This document shows positions 37,126-50,607 of a stretch of 64,000 nt of DNA, piece by piece. The stretch is from Sanderia malayensis. Lineage: Eukaryota > Cnidaria > Scyphozoa > Semaeostomeae > Pelagiidae. Numbering within the stretch: the first letter of the stretch is position 1; each line of letters starts with the position of its first letter. The position numbers and the translations under genes are program-made. The notes under the pieces are model-generated. The model searched no databases and was not told where the DNA came from. It saw only the letters and a list, made by a program, of their open reading frames with translations. The DNA is taken from positions 930,001 to 994,000 of the forward strand of contig RQOL01000876.1 in NCBI GenBank assembly GCA_013076295.1. The letters are read 5' to 3'.

Positions 37126-38197
37126 AGATAATAGCTCCCCACTGCGCAGATTAATTATGTAAGCATGTGTGCAATAACGAGAAAAGATGATTTTCCTCGA
37201 CAGAATTGGAATTTCGAAAGTATTCTATCTTCACTGCATGACTTTCTTTTCTGTTCTTGTTGCCTGAGATATAACGAGGGTGAAGGAATATTCGTTTGAA
37301 GGTCGCAAAGTGCAACCCAATTGAGCTGAATGACAATGTCGAGAATGGCAGCTTCGGTTTCTGGAGTGAGGCAAAACTATGATCTTAGATGCGCGTTTTG
37401 CATTGGGAAACTTTTTTGAAGAAAGCAAGGATACTAGCAAACTAGCATGCACACACCGACAGAGTCAGGATTATTTTTTGTGTGCTGAGGTCTGGGCACT
37501 ATCCGACAAGACAAGAAAACACGTCAGCAATGACATTTTACGCAAATCCTCGTACGCAAATCATTTTACCCCCTGTGGGCTTATTTATAGAGTGACGTGT
37601 ACGACGAGAATTTATAGAACGTTTTTGAAACACGGTTTTAAAAATAAAATGACTCGTTTGCGAAACATTTTTATTTTTAATTGCCCCACATTGAAGCGGG
37701 GCCTTGTGGGATGCCTGGAGGGCGCATATCTCGATCCTTTTGTTTTTATTGTCTTATTTTTCGTCTTTCGTCGTTTTGTGTTGCCTGCTGCTCTACAAAG
37801 CTTCTCTCTGTCTTAACATTTTCGGTATGTTCATTTCCATTTGCCTTATTAATGGCACCACTTTCTCCGCCCTTTGCGGGCTTGGGGTGCATTTAGTTAG
37901 CATTTACTATTGCTGGTATTAGAAAGACAGTCTAAACATAATTTATCCAATATATCAATGTGTCCCTCATCTTCGCCAATGTCTTCGTTCAAGAACAGAA
38001 CGCTTGGCCATTCTTCTTTTACGTTCAATTCGGCTAGAATGAAATAGCTTTTCTTTTTTGCTTTCAAGCGATTTCAACTCGGGTTTCAGCATTTTCATAG
38101 AAATATTCTTTAGCTTTTCATTCGATAAACGTATGAGCGTTTTCTTTTGTTGTAACTCGTTAAAACACGGATTGGGGCTCAAATGTCGCGATTGGCA

Positions 38198-38347
38198 TAT
38201 TGGTAGTGAAGAATTTGTAGGCATGTTGGCAGTGGATAACTTATAAGCATGTTGGCAGTGAAGTTTGTAGACCTGTTGGCAGTGGAGAATTTGTAAGCAT
38301 GTTGGCAGTGAAGTTTGTAGACTTGTTGGCAGTGGAGAATTTGTAGT
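38198..38347. repeat. Minisatellite with alternating units
   Basis: The core GTTGGCAGTG occurs about six times, followed alternately by GAGAATTTGTAAGCAT and AAGTTTGTAGAC, so the higher-order period is about 48 bp. It produces the repetitive PTxLQxLHCQ-like minus-strand reading, which I do not take as protein. Confidence 0.75.
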
Positions 38348-39592
38348 TCGGGAATGGTGGCTAATTCTGTGTGGGGGGAGGATTTGCTGTGTGTGTTCAG
38401 AGTCGTAATTTCTGGAAGAAATGCGGAGCTTATCCCTGATTTTCAAAACGGTGCGTGGAAACTCGACAAGGCGACGTTAAGTTTTGCAGCAAACAGATTG
38501 GATGGTTATTTTAGTAGTGCAGCTATGAGGTAAAGGTAGAAGCTTATATTTCAGATTTTTAACAAAAAACCCTTTTAAGTATAAAAGTTTGTTTTCATTA
38601 TTTATCTCTAACCAGCTCATTTTCTTTGTTTTTTATTAACTTTATTTAATTTTCAAAGGAACAATCGATGAGCTAAAACTACTGTAACACGTGCAATTGT
38701 TGACCAAATTAGAATGCACAGAATGGAATGCGTTCTGCTATTTGGAATGCCAGGAGGAGCTTTTTAAATGGTAATTTTTTTTCTTTGTTTACGTGTTTAA
38801 TTATTTGCATTTGGAATTTGATCTTTGATGTTAGATATTCCCGTGTGTTTATAATTTAAGGCTCAGTCCCCGCATTAAACATACTGTTTTCTCCAGGTAG
38901 CATCCATGAAGGCTGCGGGCAGAAGAACACTGAAGTTCATTGACTGAAGTGCATGCCATGCCAATTTTGGCCTAGTTTTACAGAAGATATCAACATTTAT
39001 GGCTGCGACTGTCACGAAGGAAAAACAACATAGCGTAAGTTTTTGTAACAAACTTGTTGTTATCTATCTTGTTGTGTAACAATTTACTCGCGCTAGTTTA
39101 CTCTAAGCAGTTGTTGTTTTCGCTGTGTTTTGCCAGTTGTGTTGATCTGACCTTTAGTTGAGTTTGTTGCTACAACTGCTTTTAATTTAATGGCCTAATG
39201 GGATCAATGGTAACGGGGTCATGTTATAAAAAGGTGCACAAATGAGTGAAAGGCCAGGAGCTACCTTTCAAAGCTAGTTTGGATCAGCCCAGCCTATGCA
39301 ATAATTTTCTCACGAGGGCCTACTTTAAGGAGTACACCATTTACTTGTGTTAGGTTCTATGCTTAGCGTTGACGCTGATTGCATGAAAGATTTCCAGTTC
39401 AAGTCATGGTATAAAATACCAAACGAACTCGTCAAATTTCTACCAAAATATTGCAAATCAAATGTATTCGCATTTAACAAGAGGGCCTATCTGAATTCTT
39501 GCTAATATATCCTTCTTCCAGAAACAAAGCGTTGCATTATTATAGCTGTTCTACTCTATGCCTCATGAAGTAGAAGAAAATTCTTATTTCTC

Positions 39593-42500
39593 CTAGTTTG
39601 CTTTCTTGTGTAAATCAGGAAATGCCATCACACTTGCTATCCAATCGTGCATTTGTGTCACGTTTGTGTAGACCCCATATTTCCTTGGTCTTCCGCAGCC
39701 GTCGCCCCAGCTTGTGATACCGTTCAAAAACCTTCAAAACACGATAATTTTCAAAATAAATACCTTACAAAGTAACGTTTGTATTATCTAGCAAAGCGTT
39801 GTTTAACAAAGATAGATTCTACCGAGTCAGAGGCATACAAAGACGTAATTATAATGTCAGTATTGGGGGTGGGGTGTCAAAAAAGGTTGCCCGATTTTTT
39901 GCCAAGAAGATGCAATGAATGAGAATTTCAATGAAAAACATAAAACTGTAACTAATTTTTAACTGTACAAGGTAATGCTACAGTCGACTCTCGTTATCTC
40001 CAACTCGAGATAGCGCGATTCGACTGTATGTCGGCGTGTTTTGGTCCGAACATTCGCCCAAATTTTCTCACTGTTCGGATATATTGAAGAATGCTACACC
40101 CTCACAAGAAAATATCTAAGTGATAACCAAATCGAGAAAGGTTTAATGGATCTATAAGTTTATTAAACGATGAGACCAAATCAGCTTACCATTTACCAGC
40201 ATATTCACAAACAAGTGGTCCACCACTATCACCTTGACAGGTATCAATGCCGCCATCTTTATATCCAGCACAAAACATCTGATCAGTTATCTGTCCAGGA
40301 TATGACTCCATGTGTGAACATTCAGCATTGCTTACCAAAGGCAGTGGGCCTTCCAGTAAAACATCTGGGTGTGGTCCGTGATTCCAAATCCTCCCAAAAC
40401 CTTTGAAAAAAAAAACAGTTCATTTTTAAGTTGCTATTTAACAGCAGAAAACTGACTGACATTTACGGGTTAGGTAAAGAAGCCAAAACGTGATTTTTTT
40501 CTTACTGCATTCTGTTTTGATTTGGCCCAAGTTCATTGTCATAAGAAAACAATTTAATTAGCTTTGATAACCCTTACCTGTCACCCAGCAGATCTGATTC
40601 GGTGACGGCAGTGTTGTTTTCTTGGGTAGGCAAGCTAGGCCTGTTCTAGATCTTACTGACAGCATTGCTGGTGAGTTCAATCGAATCATTGCTGCATCAT
40701 TATTAAATTTAACGATTTTATTGAAATCTTGATGAACGTAGATATTCTTAATGCCGATCTCTTGTTCTGGTCCTTCCAAGGTATTACGCTTTTGTGCTCC
40801 CAGCCGAATTTCATATTTACTTTTATCAATGATGTCCGCAACACAATGGGCTGATGTTATTACCCAATCTGGCATTATCAGTGTTGCACCACAAACTGGT
40901 TCTTTGTTAGTGCTGTTCTTAACATTGACCAAAATTGCATGCCACGGCCAATCTCCAGGATTTGAAGGAGTGCCACCAATTATTCGATTTTGTCGCTTGG
41001 CTGGCTTACTGCCACAATCTACTTGCACTAAAATTCAGTGAGGAAATAGATGTTAGCTTCAAACAGAACTATGCGGCTCCATTTTATCCCAGATGTATAA
41101 TGTCGCCTGTCGGAAGTTTCATTTGAAATATCAGAGCTATAGGTTTTGTATCAATGACCATGCGTTCATTTTGAAGCAGATCTACCCATTTATCCTAAAG
41201 TACCAAAATTATGGACATTCCAGAATTCTCCATTTTTTACATTATATGTGAATTCTCAAATTAACAAACAAAATATTATGAACATGGCTTACCCAGTGAT
41301 TTTGGGACAGGTATAGTTGGCACACGTTTATCACTAGGTGTCGCAAATGATGGCCAGATGTAACAAGCTGAATCAGAAGTAAATTTTATATCATCAATTG
41401 CAGCATCGCCCAAGTAACTGTACGATGTTTCGCCTTCAAATATCACCTGTTCAAAAATAAACAAAAATAAATTTAATTGAGAAGTTTCCCGTGTGAAGTT
41501 ATTTTTGCATTCACAACGCCACGGAGGGGGGGGGGTGGTGGTATCAACATAGCATCGGTGTGAATGGAGCAACTGGAAATGTTAAGAATCTGGTAATAAT
41601 TGTCTCTATTCCTTGTTAATTTCAGTCGAAGCGTCCACGAACAGAAAATTGTCGCCAAGACCATTAGCCTCAATGACAATGCTAGGTCTGTTTGGATAAA
41701 TGCTAGGTAATAAAATTTTTGAACATTGCAAGGTAATAAAACATTATATAGTATCTTGTCTGAATCATATTCATAAGATATTTCGCAATTTTTTTAGTTG
41801 AACGAATAGGCTGAAAAAGATGAAAATCCTAAACTGTTGTTTCGTTCCAAACTTACTGACAGACTTGTTCATTTTACACCTGGTGTAATGATATATATAT
41901 TTACTCCATAGAGTACGACACGGGAAAAATCATGCAGCATCATTTAACAGATGGTTGAATAAAGAAATATAGTGGCTGTGGATATGTGTAGAATATATTT
42001 TGTCTGTGGGCCACTACCTCTACACACAAAACCAACAGAGAAATCGTCGCCAACAATATGAATTGTAAGTAGTACCAACAATGTAAATTTTACTTCATAC
42101 TATCTATAGAAAAGTGGCTATACGCCACAGTAATTGTTATTGTGCGTTTATAACAATGTGATTTTTTAGTTAGTGCTGTTTTAAAAAAGCAATTGGCAAG
42201 CTATCTAGTAGGTCAGTTTCAAGACATGGCAGATAGCGATGGTTGATACGTGTGTCTTATCATTTCAAAATTTCTAAAGTAATGATTGGCTTATGTTTCA
42301 AAAATCATTCTGGTTTATTTTCAGCATTTGTTTTTCGACACCAAGCCAAGGCAGGGTTGAAGCATTTTCAAATGCTATCTAACAAAAACAGAGCAGGGTT
42401 TATCCAAGAGGCGAAGTTAAATTGGTATGAAGAAATTGGTATTGTATTATATTACTTTTGCTTATAAAACACTAATAATTTCTCATCTTTCATGCCAGCA

Positions 42501-45500
42501 ACTTGAACGTGTTTTTCTTGTTTGTAGCTGAGAAATTACAGCACACATCAAATGTGGGAACCCGAGGGGCTGGAGCTTCATGAAAGCTACCGTCGAGCTT
42601 TAATGAACCAATTTAGAAAACTCCACGTCTAATCTACACAGGCAGAGGTAAACTTGAAATCTAAAATTTGCGATATATGCTTATAGATATATGAAAACTT
42701 GATTACAGAACGGTGTTTTAAAGGGAAACGTTTTTCACAGGTAGAAATCGAGTTTGGACAGGGTTGGCCAAAAGGAAACAGAAAGTCACTGATAGAAAAT
42801 TGAACGGATATACAGGCATTTAGAGATGATTTAGAGATGGAAAATAATCCGGCATCAGCAGTAATTACAGAAATCAAGTCGGACAAGTATGATGTGTACG
42901 CAAGTATGATGTCTACAAAATCTATGCAATTATCTGAAGTTCTATTACTTATTTACGTTGGAGGAAGCAGTTCTGTTTATACTTTAATCGGAGAAACTTT
43001 CGCGGGAAGAAACTTTCGCGATTTTCGCGTTTTTGGCCAAAATTCGCGAAAGTTTATTGCGCGAAATTTTCTAAAATATGAAATGCGCGAAAGTTTATTC
43101 TTGATAAAAATTTCAAAATTGGAAATTCGCGAAATTTATGAAAAAGTTTCACTTTGAATAAAAACTACTTGAAGGTTTCTGTTTAAAGTTTCTGTTGAGA
43201 CTTGTAATTCGCGAAAGTTTATTGTCGCAAAATATCCGATTTTGCCTAAAACGCGAAAGTTAATTCTAGAAATTTCGCGTTTTTTTCGCCTCGCGAAAGT
43301 TTCTTCCCGCGAAAGTTTCTCCGATTAAAGTAGTTGGTTAAACGTTTTTTGTCGTCTTATTTCGTTATTTGTTATGTTTGGATTTAATTGATCAAGAGCA
43401 TATATCTAACATATTGAAGCAATATTTGTTTTTTTTTTCGCGTCAATTTGGTCCAATCTGGTCCAATCTGCAAAGTTCGAAATGAGCTCATGTTCGGCCA
43501 TTTATAAAGCTGCTAGAAGTGATATAAACTTAATAAATAAGGGATAATTTATTGTCAATTAGGGGAAACGGCCCTTGAAATTTGCTATAAGGATAACTTG
43601 AAACGAATTATCATTATATTAGGGCACATCTTTAGGGCTAAAAACACAATCTTCCCTAATATTTCGTAAGATAATTATTGCTTGCTGTGTATAAATTAGA
43701 AGGCGATTTTAAATGTGCTATTAAATGCATACCTTGAATGGTTTGACTGCATTGATTGGGATCTTTGCTTCATTCCAACGTTGGCCTTGATTTCCCTGTA
43801 CTTGCCATATTAAAGTAGCATCGTCCATTTCAACATAGTGAATGTATACGTTAATAGTACCCATTGTATGACCATACATGTGGTAGAAGAAGCGGAGACA
43901 CGTTGGCGATCGAATGCTAATTGGTTGTAGCCATTTACCGCTGACCAACCTGGCTTTGTCGCCGTTTAATCGTGGACTTGAACTTTCGATATACATGTAA
44001 TTTCCTGGAAAAAACAATCAAACCTTAGATTATATTAAAATCTGAAATATTATGAAAAATCATATTTGTGACTTCGTCCGTGAATCTCAAGTAAATTAAT
44101 AGTATTCAATTTAAATTAAAAACATTTAGGATAAGTACAAAATGAAATGTTGAATGATATCAAAATTACCATTAACATAAAGAAAATTCATGAATATTTA
44201 AACATGTCAAGTTGTTCTTACCTTTTTTTGAAACGTCAGTCAATGGTCCGGTGTAATAAGATGGAGTCATTCCAGCCTGGAGCTTCCATTGAAAGTCAGC
44301 GGTTTTATCATGAACATACATGCAAAGGCCATTGTCAAAATCACAGTTTCCAGGGTAACCTACTGCATTTGTAAAAGCTGGAACACCTAAAAGACAAGTG
44401 AAGGGCATTCAGAATTAACTCGCATCCCTAAAATGGAACCATAAGAAGAGAAGAAGATTTGAGAACACGTGAAAGGGGAGACATTCTCTTCCCAATGTGA
44501 ATCGATATGTTGCAACCTCACAACTGAGTGGATTTATATTGAGTTAAAGAAACTTCATTCAATTGCAGATAAAGTTTTTCGTACATGTCCAAAAATAAAT
44601 TCTAATTATAAGTGTTTATACTTGTTCAAAACGAAAATGATGTTACCTAGGCAACCTGTTAAATGCAATGGCAGATCCTATTCATGTTTTCACAGTTTGT
44701 TATCGAATTCTCCAAATCAAAACTTACATCTCGTGAAATACAGATGCTTTGATGATCATTTGCGCCATAGCTGTTTTCTATCTGTTCCAAAAATCTATGT
44801 GAAATACGACTCCCACCCAAACGACCATTTTGCAGCTTATACCACAATGCACACGCAAAGCTAAAAAGCTGTGGTCACCTTTCAGATATTCACTTCGAAA
44901 CTGTTATAGTTACAAAAACACACGCTAAACCGTCTTTGTGGTTGACTATACAAAACATAAGCTCGCTATCCCCTCTTTACATTGGCCATCCTGGGTCAAA
45001 TCTGGACGTGCAATTGTTTGCCAGTAAGATCGGTTTACACTTGACATTTTGTCTGGAATGATATCATTATAATTAGCTACAGCTAAAGCCATGTAAAGCC
45101 GCGATAAGCACCCTGGGAAACCTCTGTACAGCAAGGTTTGATGTTGTTCAGTATGATAGGAGCTGTTCCGTCTTGTTGGACAATATCTCAGCACGGAGAA
45201 TAATGTTCGGCATCCTAGAGGGATGGCATTAATATTGTCGAAATATCACATCTATACCTTGGGTAGTAGTCATACACGCTTTTTTTTATAAGGAACCGTT
45301 TATAAGGAACCTACATGTGGAAGGTCAAAAAACTTAAGGAACTTTTACTACTAAAGGCCAAATCACTAAGGAATTTTTTAATTTTGAATATATTTATATT
45401 TCCGCACAGTTTACAATTAGGAAGCCGTTTCCATTGATTTTCAGTACTTTTACATTATATGAAGCTTCTTCATGTTTTAACCTGTTATCTTTTCACAACT

Positions 45501-47621
45501 TTATAGCAAAACGTTGAATTTGAATGCTTTTCTTGCGTCTGCACTAATTATGTCCACTAAATGCGAACTTGAAATTAAGGAACTATTAAGGAACTTTTAG
45601 AACCATAAAGTGGTCAAAAGAGGTCTCAAAATAAGGAATTTAAAGAACAAGGCCCGAGCTAGGTTCCTTATAAAAAAAGCGTGTAACTATAGGAAAGATA
45701 CTGTCGCTAGGGGTGTATTCTTTCAGAACTGTGGAAGGAAAACATGAATGCGGCTGCAAAACGATAAGAACAATATTGTGCACAATTTTCAAATCATCTT
45801 TGCGGGGAGCGCCAAAATGACCAGAGGCCACAAATTTAAAGCGAAAAGGATGCTTTGTAGTCATGTAGATAAGTGCGGGTGTTTACTTTAAGATTGTTTC
45901 CTAAAAAGAATTGAAAACACATGCGACTAACTCAAAGAAGTTTTGGGACAAGATGTCAGTATCCGACAATGAGCATGGGTATTTAATATCAAGGAATCGC
46001 TAATAAATTCATAATGTCACACGAGCAATATTTCTATGGAAATTCTTAATTGACAATTATATTTTGCTTGTATAGATGGGGTCGATTAGGGCTCGTATGA
46101 CAACTTTTCATTTGATAAGCTTGTATTTGTCATATGAAATGTCGATATGAAATGAATTGTCATATGTAAAACTTGCCCGTGTAAAAGACTTGACAATTTT
46201 CTTTCAATCTACACAAGCAAATACATTTGGCCATTAATAAATTGCCAAATATCACTTGTTGCCCATCCACAAAATAAAATAAAACGTATCATACAAAATT
46301 GCCAGTGTAAACAGCCTTTAACTTAGAGTTTTAGATATGCGATAAATACACTTCCTCTTATTTCCAGCATGGAGAAAGGCGATTTACAATGTTCTCTATG
46401 CTCTCGATTTTAAAGCACAAAAGTTATACCCAAGGCGTTTCAACTACAATTGTCTACAGAATTGAACATATGATAGACCAACTCCAAAATTACCGATTTA
46501 TTCTCTCAAAAATATTGACACACGTTTAATTATCATATAATTATATTTGTCAAATGATTTCTAGACTGTTGCAGAAACTCAAGGAAGCAAATATATCATT
46601 GTATAAATCAGGCACATAAAAACCAATCTGTTCTCAAAACTCTTAATACAGCTGCAATGTGGTTGTGGAGTCGGGCAATTTACTCGAATGAAATTAAGCT
46701 CAGACATAAAGCAGAATAATAAATCATCACAGCAGTGTTTGCAGCAATTTGTCTCTGCTTGTTGCAGAGCCTGCAGGGAAATTTGAAAAGACCACACCCT
46801 TCAGTCATTTGGAATCTACGGTCTTGTGGAAAATTGTCATTCTACCGTAAATGATTCAGTTGGAATGTTGCTCTAATTTTCGTTTTAGAGTAGAGTCGTT
46901 ATGCAGCGGACTTAACTACCCCTTCCGGACAAAGTTTTCTACCTCATGAAACAAATCAGAACATTGCAAATTTTCAATGTGAGGACCACATGTCCACCTT
47001 TTTAAGATAAGTTGATACAAATTGATTGCAGTACAAACTGAACAAAACTGTTGTCAAAATATGCTGGCATCTGAGATAGCAAGACTCATGTTCTTAGTTT
47101 TTAAATTATAATTTCTCAATTATGATGATGTTTCCACAGTTCATGGTAGCATTTGAGCATGCATACTTTTGTGCCCATGTTTTATACGGTGCTTGCCATA
47201 CCCCACCCATTCAATTCCTACAGTAGTTGTCACGTACCCCATACATCCTATACATCACCCAATACATAATTGCAATTCGATGCAAAAACTGAACAATTTT
47301 TCACAAAACCAAATGGTTTGTGAAGGCATTCCTCGATAATGTACAATGAATTATGTGCTGTGTTTAATTGTTTTTGCTGATACATTTTCACAACAATCGT
47401 TCTAGTATGAATAAAACAAGTGTCTATTGCGATTTTATTTAGACATCTTTGTTATTTCATTTGTTTTTTCCTTATCCTCAAACACGTGAATTTCTTAACT
47501 TGTCCTTACCACTAGTCTATTAACAGTAAGCATTGATACGTACTGTACCATATACGCACGTACCTTGGCAGATGCTGAAAGATGCCAGGATGAAAATAAG
47601 TCCAATCATTGCAAATTTCAT
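39593..47621 (-). CDS. Secreted MAM-trypsin serine protease, seven exons
   Basis: Exons (minus): 47621-47565, 44386-44222, 44004-43733, 41446-41293, 41027-40578, 40400-40190, 39731-39593. Exon 1 encodes a signal peptide ([19 protein letters not shown]). Exons 2-4 encode a MAM domain with [24 protein letters not shown] and [10 protein letters not shown]. Exons 5-7 encode an S1 peptidase: activation site RIIGG, His in TSAHC, Asp in NNDAAMIRL, Ser in CQGDSGGPL, and [18 protein letters not shown] near the end. Asp six residues before the catalytic Ser predicts cleavage after Lys/Arg. All joins from exon 2 to 7 are in phase. Exon 1 with its best donor (AAG/GTACGT) is one base out; a donor 4 nt later (47561) restores phase and gives 483 residues, or a small exon is missing. 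It is likely an extracellular zymogen; the physiological role is unknown. Confidence 0.9.
42980..43331. mobile_element. MITE with perfect 41-bp terminal inverted repeats, protease intron 3
   Basis: The left end (42980-43020) begins TACTTTAATCGGAGAAACTT and the right end (43291-43331) is its exact reverse complement over 41 bases. Inside, GCGAAAGTTTATT and its complement recur. The edges read TA. No coding capacity beyond a chance frame. Perfect ends suggest a young insertion. Confidence 0.85.
45273..45685. mobile_element. MITE, TTTTTATAAGGAACC variant, protease intron 1
   Basis: It starts TACACGCTTTTTTTTATAAG and ends CTTATAAAAAAAGCGTGTA. AAGGAACTTTTA-type motifs replace the AAGTTTCTTAA of the copies in INTS8, on the complementary sense. 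About 413 bp. Confidence 0.65.
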
Positions 47622-47712
47622 GGTTAGAAATCACAATTGTGGCAATGTGGATCAAATAAAATCACGAAGCACTGGAGAAGAATCACAAAAGAACTTATCG
47701 AAGCTTGGATAG

Positions 47713-47725
47713 ATTATTTAAATGC
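47713..47725 (-). promoter_or_regulatory. TATA-like box of the protease gene
   Basis: On the minus strand GGGCATTTAAATAAT lies about 95 nt upstream of the start codon, which would leave a leader of about 60-70 nt. It is the only TATA-like sequence in a sensible position; inference from spacing. Confidence 0.4.
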
Positions 47726-49175
47726 CCGCTCTTGGTGGGATATCAGGGCCCTGACATTGAAATAAATCAAAATAGTCAAACTCTGCATGGTGTCGTCGGT
47801 CGATGGTTATTTTCAAACAAACAAATCAATTTGAAACTTTGATATCTTTGATTTATGGACTGCAAAAAGTGGACTTGAATCTCTCCTTGGCACGTGCTCT
47901 GTACAAACACTTTTTCATCCGCATTTTCTTGGTTTGGCATTTTGCTTGAAAGCCACTTCTTGAGCTTAGAATGCTTAACTAGATCTTTCCTTTTTCATGG
48001 CAAAAATGTTCAAACCTGCCTTCATTTGGGTCTGATTACTATAAACCTGTGCCTTCAGTTAAAGTTCACGCACTTCCTTATTAAAATAGGACGAGAACGA
48101 CATGATCACTGCATTGCAACCATAAAAATTTCAACGCTGGGTTAGTGAAGAGATATGAAGGAAGCCATTCGCTTTAGTTCAGAATTTTGAATGGATCAAT
48201 CCTTTCGGGTAAGAATTTGACCATTCACACCCACAACTCGTGTAAAAATATAGTCACCCCCTCCCCCTCCGGAGAATTTTACTACCGTTTTAACTAAATA
48301 GAAGTTTTGAGAGGTATACCTCTCTAAGATTCCGATAAAATTTATTAACAAAGCAATAATTGAAAGCTAGCAAATGCAAAAATATCTGGCTTGGTTGAAT
48401 GGGACTTCAAAATGCATGCTGAGTCGTATGTTGAGTCATCCAATAAGAATAGGACAGAACTGGCTTTATTCATGCTTACCCACAGTATGCTTAATACAGG
48501 GGTCGACGTTTACAGCCACCACCTGCAAAGTAGTTGATTGGTTTATATGATACTTTGGACTTGATCAAAAGATGTTTCGATATGTCTGGAATTAATGATG
48601 CTTTTTATCTCCAAGATTAAAAAGATCACACGTGGCATTGCGAGAATTGAAAATACTGTCTGAAAGTTCTTGGTGACTTTTACATTTTGAGAAACATTTT
48701 TATCCAACATTGTCAAAAATTAAGATTTATCGGTCCAAGAGCTCAAAAATCAAATGTCCCAAATTTTGGGGATTAATTGCTGCTGCGTAGCGGAGCGAAG
48801 CGGCTGCGCATCAGAATATAATCGAGTCCTATATAATGAGGATTAAAAACAAATGTAAATCAGAGGACTTATGTCTTAACAAACGATCACTTTATGATAC
48901 AATACGTCTCAGATACAGATCGCAAATAAAACGCACTCAATCTCCAGGCGTTTGTGGCAAACCATATAATGAGGATCATGCAATGCAATGACGTGATAAT
49001 TGTGAATACATTTATCATCGCAATAATGGAGAGTTAGATGCTGGTTCTGGTTCATCAAATTACAAAAAGAAATTTCAAATAAAATTCAATTGCAATCACG
49101 ACAGCATCTAAGAATTTGCAGTTTAGAAGAGACAGGTGAAATAAGAGGCAAATTAGGGGTAAATTAGAACATGAA
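47726..49175. other. Spacer with no supported feature
   Basis: Upstream flank of the protease gene followed by AT-rich DNA. A short palindrome of CGTAGCGGAGCGAAGCGGCT type lies near 48785-48810. The open frame at 47894-48145 has no recognisable domain. Confidence 0.4.
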
Positions 49176-49273
49176 ATGGGCGATGGCGTCATAGACGCCT
49201 CACTCGAAAGGTCTCTCAAAGCACTGTTAAGTGGCACAATGGAAACAATGTGAGAAGTTGATTAGATAGCTAA
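49176..49273 (+). repeat. Left part of an interrupted ~350-bp repeat (family R1)
   Basis: GACGCCTCACTCGAAAGGTC and the following bases match 56035-56114 closely. The match stops at GATAGCTAA, where the fold-back element begins. The rest of the repeat resumes at 52329. Confidence 0.75.
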
Positions 49274-50319
49274 TAGACCAGTGGCTGAGAGGGGAGCATT
49301 ACCACCCGAGGAGGCAATTTATGGGACAATGTTTTTCTGATGTAGTTTTGGGCGTAGAATTCGAATCTGGATGTTGATCAGGTGTGCGAGGGGGCGTTTC
49401 CGAGATTTTGGGGGGTTAAGGGTAAAAATAAATTTTCCTTTCAACCATCCAATTTCTGAGAAAATCATTATAAGAATGATGCCCGAGCCACCCTAATTCT
49501 ATGTGGAGATAGATATTGCAATGTCACGATAAAAATTGGCTCTCCCTATTTTTGGGGGGAAGTAGCTAAATTTCGAAGCCCAACTGGACTACATGCCTAC
49601 TACCCAAAATCATGTTGTTCATGCGTAACTTTTCAATTCAGATTTGAATGATGCAAAATTTTCAACTGAACGCACATAATATTTACATTACAAGGATAAA
49701 ACGCTTATGCACGTATTCTAAGAAACTCGTTATAAGGAACTCAGACTCTCGAATGGCCAAAGAAACTCCAGTATTGAAAAAAAACTTTTCTAAGAGACTT
49801 CTATATTGTTCGTGAAATATAAGAGGCTATTTCCTATGTACTATTTATTTTTATAACAATAGCTTTTGAAGAGTAGCACTCATTATTAGCATGTTGTGCT
49901 TAACCCCCTAGACTAAGTTCAAAAATATTATTAGCACCATTTGGATAATCTAAAACAATTTTGAATTTCAAGGAACTCCTAAAAAACTTTTAGTACTTAA
50001 AATCAGAAAAATCTAAGATTTCAGTACTGGGAAAATTGGTTTGTTCCTTATAAAAGTTGTTTAATCTCTCATCAGAAAGGCTGTTATCTGTTGAAATCGC
50101 TGAAGAGCTACTTTCAGCAGAGGGAAGAGGCATTGCAATGTTTGATATAAATTTAGCGATCGTCTCCATACGAATGAAAACCAAACTGCATCCCTCTTTG
50201 ATCCCATTAAACGGTCTCCTTGGAAGGGATCTGGAGATGCTGAGAAAAGTCTAAAGTAAAATCCAATGGCAAATCAAAAATGTTGGGGTGCAAAGGGACA
50301 TTCTTGGTCTTCTCGTCAC

Positions 50320-50603
50320 TGTAATATTATGCTTGCGTAAGTATAAATTGTATCATGTCTGTGTTAAAATATTAGAAGTAGAATCATGTTCGTGTTAGTT
50401 ATATTGTTTTCCTGTGATGTACTTGTGACCGTGTCGTTTGTCTATATTATATCCGTTGTTGCTGTCACTATTGATTGATGTGTCGTATTATGATTGTTTT
50501 AGCTTAGGTGAATTTATAATAGTATTTCAGTTGAATGATTGATCTCGAGCAAGCAACATCTTGTGTTCTCTTGACTATACCTGCTTTACCCAGCCACGCT
50601 ACA
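50320..50603 (+). mobile_element. Solo LTR of the Ty3/gypsy family at 58.5-64 kb
   Basis: 284 bp, beginning TGTAATATTATG and ending CCACGCTACA (TG...CA). TCAC stands on both sides (50316-50319, 50604-50607). It matches the LTR starting at 63720 almost base for base, with a handful of changes. The right arm of the fold-back element shows the uninterrupted target. It arose by LTR-LTR recombination after insertion in this arm. Confidence 0.9.
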
Positions 50604-50607
50604 TCAC

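Larger units (their letters stand above)
35426..39592. other. Intergenic region between the ankyrin and protease genes
   Basis: Apart from the candidate leader exon (36877-37125) and a minisatellite (38198-38347) I see no supported feature. Open frames at 37379-37816 (+, 145 codons) and 37967-38446 (-, 159 codons) lack recognisable domains; the second is made partly of the minisatellite. Confidence 0.4.

Noticed and set aside
37379..37816. 145-codon + strand open frame
   Set aside because: No domain, no splice support, and composition changes along its length; it overlaps other open frames in the same stretch.
37967..38446. 159-codon minus-strand frame with internal repeats
   Set aside because: The repetitive part is the translated minisatellite at 38198-38347. 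The rest has no recognisable content.
44469..45194. Long open frames on both strands in protease intron 1, including a Cys-containing minus-strand frame at 44946-45194
   Set aside because: Neither matches a domain usually found between signal peptide and MAM. The frames end without a good donor, except one candidate recorded in the findings.
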